The notes: generated from the letters alone by a model not told the origin. Counted from the first letter of the stretch, positions 19,503-29,015 are shown. The stretch is DNA of 64,000 bases from Moritella viscosa (GCA_000953735.1 LN554852.1:1251846-1315845); one strand, 5' to 3'. Made by a program: numbers and translations.

Positions 19503-21635
19503 TTACCAGTCAAGGCTGTAGGCAAGACCAAAGACTCGTCCAATACCTTTTGCATATTGCGCATTACGGTTTCTAAACTGTGATTCGGCAGTGTAATAAT
19601 CTTGGTTAAATAAATTTGCTACAGAGAAAGATACTTGACCTACCGGCAGGTTATAGCGGCTAACAAAATCAACAATGGTGAAAGATTCTACCTTGCCTTC
19701 AGCGTATTGACGTTTAACTTTATCGCTCGGGTCGACATCAGCAGCTGTATTGTTATCTGCGAATTTATCTCGATTTCCTGAATAAAGTATATCTAATTGG
19801 TTATACCAACTTTCGCTAGTTTGGTTTGATATAAACGCGGTGATTTTAGTGGGTGGAATACGTTCACCAGTTAGGTAATCGTCATAATCGCTATTGCCTT
19901 TAGGGGCTGACTTTCCTTCTTGCCAGCTAAATGTACCACCAGTGTTCCAGTCATTACTGATGTTGTAATTCAAGGCTAGCTCTATACCATAGATTTTTTC
20001 TGGTTCACGTTTAGGGCTGAAATTAGTATCATTGGCATCACCTACAAAGCGCAGACCTAAATCAGAGGTGTTATAAAAAACGGCAATATTAGCATCAAGA
20101 TGTTTCCATTGGCTTTTGCTACCAACTTCATAGTTTTTCACTCGTATTGGCTCAGGATCTAGTAACTCGACGCTACTTGCACCACCATCACGTAAAATCC
20201 TACCAACATCAGGTAAAGAGAAGCCTTCTGAATAAGAAACATAGACAGAGTTACTATCGCTAAGAAGATAGGTTAAGCCAGCATTATAGGTGGTTGCTGA
20301 ATAGCTTAAATCACCACCGGTGACCGTATCGCCTTTATTTTTCCCAAAATTCACTTGGAAGGTATCAATATCTAAATCAAAAAGATCATAGCGCGCCCCA
20401 AAACGTAAGATCCAACTGTCTGTTAGCTGTAATCGTACGTTCGCAAAAGGGGAGATAGTTTGTTGTTCGAGATTAGGCGACCAAAGTCGACCATCTGTCA
20501 TATATTGTCCTGCTTTTTCTTGTGCTAAATCAGCGCCCCAAAAAACAGATCCATTCACGAATTTTTCAAACTCAGTATTTACAGTAAGGCGTAAGCCTAA
20601 TTTATCTGAATCGGTAACAGACTGCGCTTTATTTTTTGTATTGTATTTATTTCTTGCCTTGCTGCTTTGCGCGTACGCTTGCAAGGTCAACTGGCTGCCC
20701 ATAAGATCATCATGGTGATATTTGCTGTTAACCGACCAACTTTCACTCTCTTGTCCGAGCGCATTTTTCTCTGGACCATCAGCCAGTATCGCTTTGTCTT
20801 TACCGTACAGGCCACTAACAGTGTGATAATTATTTTCTTGTGTTAAGCGTGAGGTGATTACTGATAATTCTATACTTTGATTATCATCTAAATAGTGGTC
20901 TATTTTCCCGTATAGGTCGTAGTCTTCTGAATCACTGACACCACCTTGACCATGTGGACTGACTGGGATTGCATCACCTTCTGCATCATAAAATAATCCA
21001 GTGCTAGCATATTTTGCTGAAGCAATATAGCTGGTATCTCCGCTAGCTGCACTAATCTGTTGGAAAATATCAGCAGATGCGCTTTTACTAAAATTTTCAC
21101 TTTGTGCATGTGTCGACACTTTGGTGGTGAAGGTAAGCGCTTCTGATGAGGCTCGACGGGTTATAATGTTGATAACACCACCCGCAGCACCTTGGCCGTA
21201 AATTCCTGTAGGCCCACGTAATATTTCCACACGTTCGACCATATCAGGAGAAATATTAGCTAAATCTCGTGATGAGCCTCTTAATGAACCTGATTGCGGT
21301 ACGCCGTCAATTAACACTTGTATCTTACGACCACGAATCGTTTGGCTATAATTAGACATACTTTGTGAGCTGGTGGCCATACCGGGTACAGTTTTAGCTA
21401 AAATTTCACCTAAACTAGTGGCATTTGATGACAGATTTTCTATTTGTTCTCGGTCAACAATTGTGACTGAATTGGGTAGGGTTAAATTTTTCTCTGGATT
21501 GCGGGTGGCCGTAATTACCGTATACCCAAGATTCTCTTTTTGTTGGGTAATAGACGCTTCCGCTAAAACTTGTTGGCTCATCAACAAAGAAATTACAATG
21601 ACGTTCAATTTAAAGGGGGTATTATTTACTAACAT
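19503..21635 (-). CDS. TonB-dependent ferric-siderophore receptor
   Basis: This 710-residue outer-membrane receptor has a signal peptide (about residues 1-25, ending VLAEA). A plug domain (about 35-150) contains RGRKIQVLIDGVPQSG and VERVEILRGPTGIYGQGAAGG. A 22-strand barrel follows and ends in YSLDW with the C-terminal aromatic residue needed for assembly. It is the first gene of the biosynthesis operon, with a strong Fur site 30 bases upstream of the ATG. It should import the ferric form of the siderophore made by the downstream synthetases; energy comes from TonB-ExbBD, not encoded here. Confidence 0.93.
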   Translation of the reverse strand: MLVNNTPFKLNVIVISLLMSQQVLAEASITQQKENLGYTVITATRNPEKNLTLPNSVTIVDREQIENLSSNATSLGEILAKTVPGMATSSQSMSNYSQTIRGRKIQVLIDGVPQSGSLRGSSRDLANISPDMVERVEILRGPTGIYGQGAAGGVINIITRRASSEALTFTTKVSTHAQSENFSKSASADIFQQISAASGDTSYIASAKYASTGLFYDAEGDAIPVSPHGQGGVSDSEDYDLYGKIDHYLDDNQSIELSVITSRLTQENNYHTVSGLYGKDKAILADGPEKNALGQESESWSVNSKYHHDDLMGSQLTLQAYAQSSKARNKYNTKNKAQSVTDSDKLGLRLTVNTEFEKFVNGSVFWGADLAQEKAGQYMTDGRLWSPNLEQQTISPFANVRLQLTDSWILRFGARYDLFDLDIDTFQVNFGKNKGDTVTGGDLSYSATTYNAGLTYLLSDSNSVYVSYSEGFSLPDVGRILRDGGASSVELLDPEPIRVKNYEVGSKSQWKHLDANIAVFYNTSDLGLRFVGDANDTNFSPKREPEKIYGIELALNYNISNDWNTGGTFSWQEGKSAPKGNSDYDDYLTGERIPPTKITAFISNQTSESWYNQLDILYSGNRDKFADNNTAADVDPSDKVKRQYAEGKVESFTIVDFVSRYNLPVGQVSFSVANLFNQDYYTAESQFRNRNAQYAKGIGRVFGLAYSLDW

Positions 21636-21664
21636 TTATGTCTCCATACATTTTGTTATACAAG

Positions 21665-21679
21665 TGATAATCATTATCC
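21665..21679. promoter_or_regulatory. Fur box upstream of the receptor operon
   Basis: TGATAATCATTATCC matches the 7-1-7 Fur consensus (TGATAAT-N-ATTATCA) in all positions but one, 30 bases before the receptor start. Iron-loaded Fur would block transcription. Confidence 0.88.
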
Positions 21680-21763
21680 GTACACTAAGATGCTTCCTTT
21701 TTTTCCTCAGAATATATAGCTAAATTTCAGATATTATAAACACATACAACCTAAACGCAAATA

Positions 21764-21779
21764 GAAATCATTATCATTA
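21764..21779. promoter_or_regulatory. Second Fur-like site
   Basis: The minus strand reads TAATGATAATGATTTC, overlapping GATAAT-type hexamers. It is a plausible second Fur site of the receptor promoter. Confidence 0.5.
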
Positions 21780-21914
21780 CCTTTTTTGTGGTGAGAAAGT
21801 AGTGACATAAGTTATTCTTAAATGATGCTTAAATTAAGGTTTTTCACAATGTTTACACTGCAAACTTAACTGTCGATAATATTCAGACTGAGGAGCGAAA
21901 CATTAGCTACAATG

Positions 21915-21933
21915 GTTCTCAATTTTTGAGAAC
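21915..21933. repeat. Perfect inverted repeat in the siderophore intergenic region
   Basis: GTTCTCAA-ttt-TTGAGAAC has 8-bp arms. It lies between the two divergent Fur-controlled units and has no T run, so it is more likely a protein-binding site than a terminator. Confidence 0.4.
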
Positions 21934-22042
21934 GATATTTCCGTTGGATAGCATCAAGTAAGCCCTTCATTATTATCTGGCTTTTTTATCAAGTATCTTT
22001 ATTGATCACAGGTATATGTTTTAATTATCCAACAGTAGCAAA

Positions 22043-22057
22043 TGAAAATTATTATCA
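22043..22057. promoter_or_regulatory. Fur box upstream of the ABC uptake operon
   Basis: TGAAAATTATTATCA matches the 7-1-7 Fur consensus in 14 of 15 positions. It lies about 255 bases before the binding-protein start, implying a long 5' leader. Confidence 0.8.
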
Positions 22058-22312
22058 CTTGCATTTACTACTTAATGCTTATGTAGTAGATTTGCAAAGC
22101 TAATTTTAAGGGGGCTGAGTAATGAATATGAAATATGGAGATATATCGAAGCTTATCAATTTAAGGTGATACAACGAAATAGTGGTGCTAGGTGATCTAA
22201 AACTTACTTATAAATCTGTTGATAACCAAAGTGCACCCTCCAACTTATTGCTTACTTAGAGTTATTCATTTAAATAGTTATTCATTCAAATAAAGGGCAA
22301 TAACGTTAATTA

Positions 22313-23413
22313 ATGAGACTACTTATTTTGCTGATTTTTTTAGTTTTACCTAGTGTAGGTAGGGCTGTTGTGGTTTCGGACCTGAGCGGCAGACAGGTCA
22401 TATTCGATCAACCACCAAAGAATATAATTCTTTCTGAAGGGCGTATGATGTACTTGGTGATGGCGCTGCAGCCTCAGAATCCTGGGCATAGTATTCGCGC
22501 TATGGCTGATGATTTGGCTAAAGCCGATCAAGATACTTGGCAAAAACTCACTGAGTTGTATCCATCATTCCTCAATAAGCCAACCGTGGCTAGTCCTAGC
22601 ACTGGTCAATTTGACGTTGAGCAAGCCTTTAGCTTAAATGCTGACTTAGTTATATTTAGTCTTAATTATCAAGAAAGTTTGCAGCAATCGGAAACATTAA
22701 ATCGCCTTGATGCTTTGTCTATTCCTTATTTATTTATTGATTATCGCCATGACTTAAGTCGAAATCTTTTACCGAGTATGAATATTCTCGGCAAGGTTTT
22801 AGGGCGCGAAGCACAGGCGCAGAAGTTTTCTAATTTTGTGCAAAAGCAATTGAATATTGTTGAGCAAAGGTTGGCGGAAAATAAACATCAACAACCTCTA
22901 GTATTACTGGAGCGTGCAGCAGGAATTAATGGTCCGGTTTGTTGCCGCGTTTTTGGTCAAGCCAATTTTGGTGCATTTGCTGAGATGGCAGGCGGAAAAA
23001 ATTGGGGGAGTAGCAAAACCTCGGGTGTTTCTGTGGATCTAAACTCGGAAACCCTACTAGTAGAAGATTTTGATATTATTATCGCCACTACAGGTAACTG
23101 GTCTCATAAAAAACAGAGCATTTCTCCGCCACTAGGTTATTCGGCGGAGCAAACCCTGGTCGACTCAGGTATGAAAGCCTTAGTGCAGCGAACAGGTTGG
23201 TCACAAATGCCAGTGGTAAAAAATAAAAAGGTATACGTAATATGGCACCAGTTTTATAACCACCCGGGTTATTTTGTCGCTATTCAAATGATGGCTAAGT
23301 GGATGCACCCGAGTTTGTTTACCGATTTGAATCCAGAGCAAGTTTGGCAGGAATATCACCAGCAGTTTATGCCATTTCAATCTTCAGGTATTTTTTGGAG
23401 TCAATTACCGTGA
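22313..23413 (+). CDS. Periplasmic ferric-siderophore binding protein
   Basis: This 366-residue class III (FecB/FhuD-like) substrate-binding protein has a signal peptide (about residues 1-19, MRLLILLIFLVLPSVGRA). The first lobe begins VVVSDLSGRQVIFDQPPKNI. A long linking helix around 160-185 and the second lobe, with ELETLL-like and VIWHQFYNHPGYF segments, follow. It passes the ferric siderophore from the receptor to the permease. The stop overlaps the GTG start of the permease gene. The unit is divergent from the receptor/biosynthesis operon and shares its Fur control. Confidence 0.88.
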   Translation: MRLLILLIFLVLPSVGRAVVVSDLSGRQVIFDQPPKNIILSEGRMMYLVMALQPQNPGHSIRAMADDLAKADQDTWQKLTELYPSFLNKPTVASPSTGQFDVEQAFSLNADLVIFSLNYQESLQQSETLNRLDALSIPYLFIDYRHDLSRNLLPSMNILGKVLGREAQAQKFSNFVQKQLNIVEQRLAENKHQQPLVLLERAAGINGPVCCRVFGQANFGAFAEMAGGKNWGSSKTSGVSVDLNSETLLVEDFDIIIATTGNWSHKKQSISPPLGYSAEQTLVDSGMKALVQRTGWSQMPVVKNKKVYVIWHQFYNHPGYFVAIQMMAKWMHPSLFTDLNPEQVWQEYHQQFMPFQSSGIFWSQLP

Positions 23414-24459
23414 GCAGTACTCAGTTTGTTATTACTCAGCAGCATTTTTTCTATCGTCGCCAACGTTTAATTAAATCAATGATTTTATTGGCGTTAAGTG
23501 TTTTATTAGTCGTTAGTTTTATTTGGGATTTAAGCTCAGGGCCAAGTAGCTATGGCTTGTTTGAGGTCGGTGCCTGTTTAGTGGACTGCCCAGATCCTAA
23601 ATTAGATTTAATCCTGTGGAAAATACGAATGCCTATCGCCCTGATTGCTATGTTGGTGGGGGCTATGCTGGCTTGTGCCGGTGCGCAGATGCAAACTATT
23701 TTAAATAATCCGCTGGCCGATCCCTTCACCCTTGGGATCTCTGCTGCTGCCGCCTTTGGTGCTGCTTTAACTTTTGTTTTGGATTGGGCTGTGTTGCCTG
23801 TTGCTGGCATATACATCGTATCGGTTAATGCGTTTCTATTTGCCATGCTCAGTGCTTTGGTGTTGTTTGCCATCAGTAAGATGCGGGGCGTGGGTTATCA
23901 AACGTTGGTATTAGCCGGAATTGCCTTGATGTTTAGCTTTAATGCCTTGTTAGCCTTTTTACAATACATCGCCAGTGAAGACGCCTTACAACAATTGGTC
24001 TTTTGGACCTTAGGGTCTCTTGCGCGGGCCAGTTTTGAAAAAGTCATGATTTGTTTTGTTGTATTGCTCAGTATGTGTACCTATTTTTTCTGTTACAGAG
24101 ACCAATTAACGGCGTTACGTTTTGGTGATGAACAAGCCAGAAGTATGGGTGTTAATGTGGATCGGTTACGTTTATTTTCGCTATTGGCTTGTGCGTTATT
24201 AGCCTCGGTTGCCGTGGCATTTGTTGGCACCATAGGTTTTGTTGGTTTAGTGGCCCCTCATATAGCACGTTTATTACTCGGTGAAGATCAACGTTTTTTC
24301 TTACCTGGCAGTATTTTAGTCGGGGCTAGCCTGTTATCGCTAGCTAGTGTCCTCAGTAAATTAGTCATTAGTGGTGCTTTGTTACCCATAGGTATCACTA
24401 CGTCCTTGATTGGTATTCCTTGTTTCTTCATTTTAATTTTTACAATAAGGCAGAAATAA
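23410..24459 (+). CDS. FecCD-family siderophore ABC permease
   Basis: This 349-residue inner-membrane permease has about 10 helices and belongs to the BtuC/FecCD family. Visible motifs are LWKIRMPIALIAMLVGAMLACAGAQMQ, NNPLADPFTLGISAAA, and the C-terminal GFVGLVAPHIARLLLGEDQR that contacts the ATPase. The GTG at 23410 overlaps the previous stop (GTGA) and is the natural start; an ATG at 23299 lies within the binding-protein gene. As only one permease gene is present, it should act as a homodimer. Confidence 0.92.
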   Translation: MSSTQFVITQQHFFYRRQRLIKSMILLALSVLLVVSFIWDLSSGPSSYGLFEVGACLVDCPDPKLDLILWKIRMPIALIAMLVGAMLACAGAQMQTILNNPLADPFTLGISAAAAFGAALTFVLDWAVLPVAGIYIVSVNAFLFAMLSALVLFAISKMRGVGYQTLVLAGIALMFSFNALLAFLQYIASEDALQQLVFWTLGSLARASFEKVMICFVVLLSMCTYFFCYRDQLTALRFGDEQARSMGVNVDRLRLFSLLACALLASVAVAFVGTIGFVGLVAPHIARLLLGEDQRFFLPGSILVGASLLSLASVLSKLVISGALLPIGITTSLIGIPCFFILIFTIRQK

Positions 24460-24461
24460 AA

Positions 24462-25235
24462 ATGGCTTTATCAATGTCAAATATCCACCTTAGTTACGGT
24501 AAAAGAAAGGTCTTAAATAACCTCAATATAGCAAGTGTTAACCGAGGCGTATTAACTGCATTAATTGGCGCGAATGGTACGGGTAAATCGAGCTTGTTTC
24601 GCTTGATTGCCGGTATCACCAAAAATCGTAGTGGAAAAATAATGCTAGAAGGTCAGGACCTCGATCGAATACCTAGCAAACAGCGTAGTTTAGCGGTTTG
24701 TTATGTACCTCAGCTAACGGATTACCATATTCGCTTGACGGTCTTTGAAGGCTTGATGCTTGCCCTTAATCTAGCATCTGAATCAATAAATCAACAATCT
24801 AAAGAGCAAAAAGTCAGTGATATTATGCAGCTTCTTAATATCAGTGATTTAGCTAATCAATTTTTAGCGGATTTAAGTGGAGGTCAAAAACAACTCGTGG
24901 CTATTGGTCAGGGCTTGATCCGTAATCCCGATGTATTGCTTTTGGATGAACCTACTAGTGCCTTGGATTTATCGCGGCAGCTGCAGGTAATGATGTTATT
25001 AGCTGACTACATAAAGCAGCATAATATGCTGTGCATTATAGCCATTCATGATTTAAATTTGGCTAGTCGTTTTTGCCCACAAATGATAGCGTTGCATCAA
25101 GGGGCTTGCTTTGCTCAAGGTCCTACACCAACTACTTTAAATTCTCAGTTAGCTGAGAAAATGTTTAATATTAGGCTAAACAAGGTTGCTTCGAACTCAG
25201 GCTACGATTTACTCGATGCGCAGTATATCGCTTAG
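24462..25235 (+). CDS. Siderophore ABC transporter ATPase
   Basis: This 257-residue ATPase of the FecE/FhuC type has Walker A GANGTGKSS (about residues 38-46), signature LSGGQKQL (about 140), Walker B VLLLDEPTSALD and switch His in IAIHDLN. The start at 24462 is two bases after the permease stop; an ATG at 24420 lies inside the permease gene. It powers import of the ferric siderophore. It is the last gene of the three-gene Fur-controlled uptake unit and is followed by a hairpin. Confidence 0.92.
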   Translation: MALSMSNIHLSYGKRKVLNNLNIASVNRGVLTALIGANGTGKSSLFRLIAGITKNRSGKIMLEGQDLDRIPSKQRSLAVCYVPQLTDYHIRLTVFEGLMLALNLASESINQQSKEQKVSDIMQLLNISDLANQFLADLSGGQKQLVAIGQGLIRNPDVLLLDEPTSALDLSRQLQVMMLLADYIKQHNMLCIIAIHDLNLASRFCPQMIALHQGACFAQGPTPTTLNSQLAEKMFNIRLNKVASNSGYDLLDAQYIA

Positions 25236-25320
25236 TAATATTCTGATTTTAGATTCTGAGTTACTCGTGTGCGTTATTTTGTGGGAAAGGGTTCTTACAC
25301 TGAATAAGCTATGTATTAAA

Positions 25321-25365
25321 ACAAAGCACCAAACGAGCGAGTAAGCTGGTTTACTTGGTGCTTTG
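25321..25365 (+). terminator. Hairpin after the ABC uptake operon
   Basis: acaaagcaccaa and ttggtgctttgt form a 12-bp stem around a second small stem. No T run follows, so it is a weak terminator or an mRNA-stabilising hairpin. Confidence 0.45.
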
Positions 25366-25442
25366 TCTCAATATTGATATCCGCTTATTAGATTTATTTA
25401 GGGCGCGGATTATCGTGTAGGTGTATAGCGTTCGATTTCTTC

Positions 25443-25745
25443 TTATTTTTCGTTAACAGCTTTTGTTATTGCTTTAATTTTTTTGCTGATTTCACGGCGT
25501 TCTTTAGATAGTTCTGCACCTGTAATGATGTGGTCATCAACACGGTCTTCATAATCTGACTTCATGTTCGCAATGATTTCAACAATCTCTGCTTGAGTCA
25601 TTTCTGGCGCAAGATAATCAAGTAGATTATCAAGTAGATCGACACGTTTTTGGTTATCACGGATCTTCTTCGCATTATCGAGAATCTCACGTTTTAGCTT
25701 GTTTTTACGACGAGCACTTTTTACTGCATCAAAAGCATTATTCAT
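25443..25745 (-). CDS. yeeX: DUF496 protein YeeX
   Basis: This 100-residue, highly charged, helical protein is colinear with E. coli Yee[31 protein letters not shown], then [29 protein letters not shown]. It is cytoplasmic and predicted to form a coiled coil. Its function is not established. It is monocistronic, facing the siderophore uptake operon, and not evidently iron-regulated. Confidence 0.92.
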   Translation of the reverse strand: MNNAFDAVKSARRKNKLKREILDNAKKIRDNQKRVDLLDNLLDYLAPEMTQAEIVEIIANMKSDYEDRVDDHIITGAELSKERREISKKIKAITKAVNEK

Positions 25746-25948
25746 TATTACACCCTATTTTATGGAAAATTATGAAAAGAAATCCTCTTTAATTTAGCAG
25801 GATAATGCCCTAAAAGCTCTGTGTTTTTGACCTAATTAGGGGCAATTTTCAAATTTTTGCACTAAATCAAGAATGGTTATTTTATAAACCACGCAGTAAA
25901 AATGCGGCTTGTGTTATTATTACTTGATAACTTATTGAAGGAATTACC

Positions 25949-26527
25949 ATGCAATATCAAGATCTAACTCAGCAGTGGCCAGCATTCTCTAAAGCGATTT
26001 TAGCATTTTCACATAAGCTTGGTTTACTTGAGCACTCAAACCCAAAAACTGAGTCTTTATGGTGTGATCATGTCGCATTGCGCGTTAATGATATTGCAAC
26101 CGCAGAGTCACTACTAGCTGAGTTTACACAACGTGGTCAGGTTATTTCTGATAGCATTATTAACGGTCGACCGATATATATAATAGTATTAGATGAGCCG
26201 CTAACATTAGGTGATTGGCTAATTGATTGTGTGGAACTGCCGTTTCCAGCTAAGCATTATCCTCAACAAGGTTGGGAACATATTGAGTTAGTATTACCAG
26301 GTGATGCGACTAATATGGCAGCGCTAGAACAGGTATTACGCGTGATTAATCCAGATATTGATACTTTGTTAGCGAGCGATGACAGCATTAAAATTAAACG
26401 TTCAGCACCACAGGTTGAAGGCGAGATACTCGCTAATCCAACGATTGCATTTAAACAAGATGGTATCTGCATCAAGGTACATAGTGCAGGTATTAAAGCT
26501 GTTGTTGCAAGTGAATCTACGGCATAA
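25949..26527 (+). CDS. yecM: YecM family protein (VOC fold)
   Basis: This 192-residue cytoplasmic protein is homologous to E. coli YecM, a metal-binding vicinal-oxygen-chelate fold protein of unknown reaction. Conserved stretches are CDHVALRVNDIATAE, SIINGRPIYI, VELPFPAKHYPQQGWEHIELVLPGD and NPTIAFKQDGICIKVH. The His in DHVALR and the Glu in WEHIELV fit the metal site of the fold. AAGGA precedes the ATG. It stands alone before the ABC exporter. Confidence 0.9.
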   Translation: MQYQDLTQQWPAFSKAILAFSHKLGLLEHSNPKTESLWCDHVALRVNDIATAESLLAEFTQRGQVISDSIINGRPIYIIVLDEPLTLGDWLIDCVELPFPAKHYPQQGWEHIELVLPGDATNMAALEQVLRVINPDIDTLLASDDSIKIKRSAPQVEGEILANPTIAFKQDGICIKVHSAGIKAVVASESTA

Positions 26528-26536
26528 TACTCTAAT

Positions 26537-26551
26537 TGATAATCATTCGCA
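26537..26551. promoter_or_regulatory. Fur-like site before the ABC exporter gene
   Basis: TGATAATCATTCGCA matches the 7-1-7 Fur consensus in 13 of 15 positions, 32 bases before the exporter start. It suggests iron-responsive expression of that gene. Confidence 0.65.
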
Positions 26552-26582
26552 ATAACAAGGTAGACGTGGTTTTATATACATT

Positions 26583-28454
26583 ATGATAGAAAAAACTCCT
26601 CAATTTCAGCAAGGTAATCAGCAAGCGTCTGAGCAAGCGTCTCAGCAAAATTCTTTACAAAATAATAGAGGCACTCGTATTAGTTGGCAGTTGATCCGCC
26701 AACGTGTATTACGCCAAAAGAAACCATTAATTACAGCTCATATCATTGCCGTTTTTGCTACCTTAGTCAGTGTCCCTATTCCGCTAATGATGCCTTTACT
26801 CGTGGACGAAGTATTGTTAGAAAAACCTGGCGCGGCAGTACAGGGAATGCAAAATATATTTCCTGAATCGTGGTGGGGGCCGCAACTGTATATCTTGGCA
26901 GTCCTTGGTTTTGTGGTGTTGTTACGCTTGTCTAGTTTAGTCTTGTCGGTATGGCAAGCGAGACAGTTTACGATCATTGGTAAGAATCTCAGTTTTTATA
27001 TTCGTAATAAATTAATGCACCATTTACCGCTGGTATCATTAACTGAATATGAAACGCAAGGTTCGGGTGGGATCAGCTCCCGTTGTATTACTGATGTTGA
27101 AACTATAGATAAATTTTTAGCTGAAACTTTATCTAAGTTTCTGGTCAGTATGCTCACTATTATTGGTACCGCAGTCATTCTGTTATGGATTGATTGGCAG
27201 TTAGGCTTAATTATCTTATTGCTTAATCCGGCGGTGATTTATTTTTCTCGTTCGTTTGGTAAGCGGGTTAAAAATTTAAAAACACGTGAAAATGCCGCGT
27301 TTGAAGCATTTCAAGAAGCGTTAATTGATACCTTAGATGCTATCCAACAGTTACGTACCGCGCAACGTGAGAAGCAATATTTCAGTCGAGTTATTGATGC
27401 GGCGAGTGAGTTACGCCATAGCGCGATCCAATCACAATGGAAAACCGATGCGGTTAACCGTTTAAGTTTCACTATCTTCTTAATTGGTTTTGAAGTGTTT
27501 CGTGCGATTGCTATGTTGATGGTCGTTTTCTCTGATCTGACAATCGGCCAGATTTTCGCGGTATTTGGTTACCTGTGGTTTATGATGGGACCAGTACAAG
27601 AATTATTAAGTATGCAATATACCTACTTTGCAGCTTCGGCGGCATTAAAACGATTAAATGGTGTGTTCGAGTTAACGCAAGAGCCACAACATCCGTGTGT
27701 GGTAGACCCGTTTGCGAGTCAAGATGGCGTTGCAGTTGAATTCAAAGACGTGTGCTTTGCTTACAATAGCGAAAACAAAGTGATCCGTAATGTAAACTTA
27801 GTTATCCCGAAAGGTAAAAAAGTCGCGATTGTTGCGGTGAGTGGCGGTGGTAAGTCAACACTGGTGCAGCTGTTATTAGGTTTATATGAGAAACAACAAG
27901 GCGAGATCTTAATTAACGATGTGCCGCTAAACCAGATTGGTTATGATAAAGTACGTGAGAATATTGCGACAGTATTGCAGCAACCTATCTTGTTTAATAC
28001 CTCTATACGTGAAAATTTATCTATGGGTAATCGTTTTACCGATGATGAATTATGGCAAGCGCTACAAGTTGCCGAAATGGCAGAAACAATTAAACAACTG
28101 GGTCATGGATTAGATACCTTAGTCGGACGTAATGGTGTACGTCTCTCTGGTGGTCAACGCCAGCGTTTAGCTATTGCGCGAATGGTATTAAGTAAACCGC
28201 AAATGGTGGTGTTTGATGAAGCTACATCAGCATTAGATACCGAAACCGAAAGTCGTTTACACCATAATCTTAGCGAATTTTTAGAAGACAGAACGACATT
28301 AATTATTGCTCATAGACTCAGCGCAATTAAACAAGCTGACTTGATCTATGTGCTCGACGATGGCCAAATAAGCCAGTCAGGACAACATCATGAACTATTA
28401 CAGGTTGAAGGGCTTTATCAAACATTGTACGGCCGCTTACAATCAACTCATTAA
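26583..28454 (+). CDS. ABC exporter, fused membrane and ATPase domains
   Basis: This 623-residue type IV ABC exporter half-transporter acts as a dimer in the inner membrane. A Gln/Ser-rich N-terminal tail (1-25) precedes a six-helix membrane domain (about 45-350). The nucleotide-binding domain follows, with Walker A AVSGGGKST (Ala replaces the first Gly of the usual GxxGxGKST), signature RLSGGQRQR, Walker B MVVFDEATSALD and switch AHRLS. The substrate is unknown. A Fur-like site directly upstream suggests a role under iron limitation, such as siderophore or peptide export, but this is inference. The ORF ends 19 bases before msrB, so msrB is probably in the same transcript. Confidence 0.85.
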   Translation: MIEKTPQFQQGNQQASEQASQQNSLQNNRGTRISWQLIRQRVLRQKKPLITAHIIAVFATLVSVPIPLMMPLLVDEVLLEKPGAAVQGMQNIFPESWWGPQLYILAVLGFVVLLRLSSLVLSVWQARQFTIIGKNLSFYIRNKLMHHLPLVSLTEYETQGSGGISSRCITDVETIDKFLAETLSKFLVSMLTIIGTAVILLWIDWQLGLIILLLNPAVIYFSRSFGKRVKNLKTRENAAFEAFQEALIDTLDAIQQLRTAQREKQYFSRVIDAASELRHSAIQSQWKTDAVNRLSFTIFLIGFEVFRAIAMLMVVFSDLTIGQIFAVFGYLWFMMGPVQELLSMQYTYFAASAALKRLNGVFELTQEPQHPCVVDPFASQDGVAVEFKDVCFAYNSENKVIRNVNLVIPKGKKVAIVAVSGGGKSTLVQLLLGLYEKQQGEILINDVPLNQIGYDKVRENIATVLQQPILFNTSIRENLSMGNRFTDDELWQALQVAEMAETIKQLGHGLDTLVGRNGVRLSGGQRQRLAIARMVLSKPQMVVFDEATSALDTETESRLHHNLSEFLEDRTTLIIAHRLSAIKQADLIYVLDDGQISQSGQHHELLQVEGLYQTLYGRLQSTH

Positions 28455-28473
28455 CGGTGAGGATAAAAAGAGT

Positions 28474-28908
28474 ATGAATAAAGATATAAAAAGCACAGAT
28501 AAAAGCAGTATTAGAGTGACTAAAACTGATGCCGAATGGCAAGCTGAGTTAACGGATGAAGAGTTTCACGTGTGCCGTAAAAAAGGCACCGAGCATCCTT
28601 ACACGGGGACGCTATTAAACAATGAAACAGTAGGTGTTTATCACTGTAAATGCTGTGGCAGTGAATTATTTACCAGCGATAGCAAGTTTAATTCGGGTTG
28701 TGGTTGGCCGAGCTTTGACAAAGAGATCAAATCGGGCGCGGTGGTGTATACCGAAGATAACAGCTTAGCCATGCAACGTATTGAAGTGACGTGCAGTAAT
28801 TGTGACTCTCATTTAGGCCATGTATTTCCAGATGGGCCAACAGAGACGGGTCAACGTTTTTGTATTAACTCAATATCAATGGGTTTTAAAGCCGATAGCA
28901 AAGACTAG
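28474..28908 (+). CDS. msrB: Peptide-methionine (R)-S-oxide reductase
   Basis: This 144-residue cytoplasmic enzyme reduces the R-epimer of methionine sulfoxide in proteins. Two zinc-binding Cys pairs (CKCC and CSNC), the CGWPSFD substrate loop and the catalytic Cys in RFCINS are all present. The ATG at 28474 follows GGTGAGGA; an in-frame ATG further up lies within the ABC gene. Its position after the Fur-linked ABC exporter and before SelO groups it with redox-stress functions. Confidence 0.95.
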   Translation: MNKDIKSTDKSSIRVTKTDAEWQAELTDEEFHVCRKKGTEHPYTGTLLNNETVGVYHCKCCGSELFTSDSKFNSGCGWPSFDKEIKSGAVVYTEDNSLAMQRIEVTCSNCDSHLGHVFPDGPTETGQRFCINSISMGFKADSKD

Positions 28909-28959
28909 GTCGTTAAGCTAGATCGCGAAAGCAATCGTCACAAAATAGTCGATGAAGCA

Positions 28960-29015
28960 TATACCCAAGTTGTTGTTAGGTGTTGAACACAATACCATGC
29001 AATAATTTGGGTATA
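28960..29015. repeat. Inverted repeat between msrB and selO
   Basis: TATACCCAA and TTGGGTATA are perfect 9-bp arms 38 bases apart, with TTG-rich sequence between. It could be a terminator-like hairpin or a small dispersed repeat; no second copy was seen in the window. Confidence 0.4.

Noticed and set aside
22120-22170. Short leader ORF (ATG at 22122) in the siderophore uptake leader
   Set aside because: It has only about 15 codons without family or clear regulatory motif; it could be chance in a 255-base leader.
23299-23409. Earlier start for the FecCD permease
   Set aside because: It lies fully inside the binding-protein gene; the GTG at 23410 gives the usual GTGA overlap.
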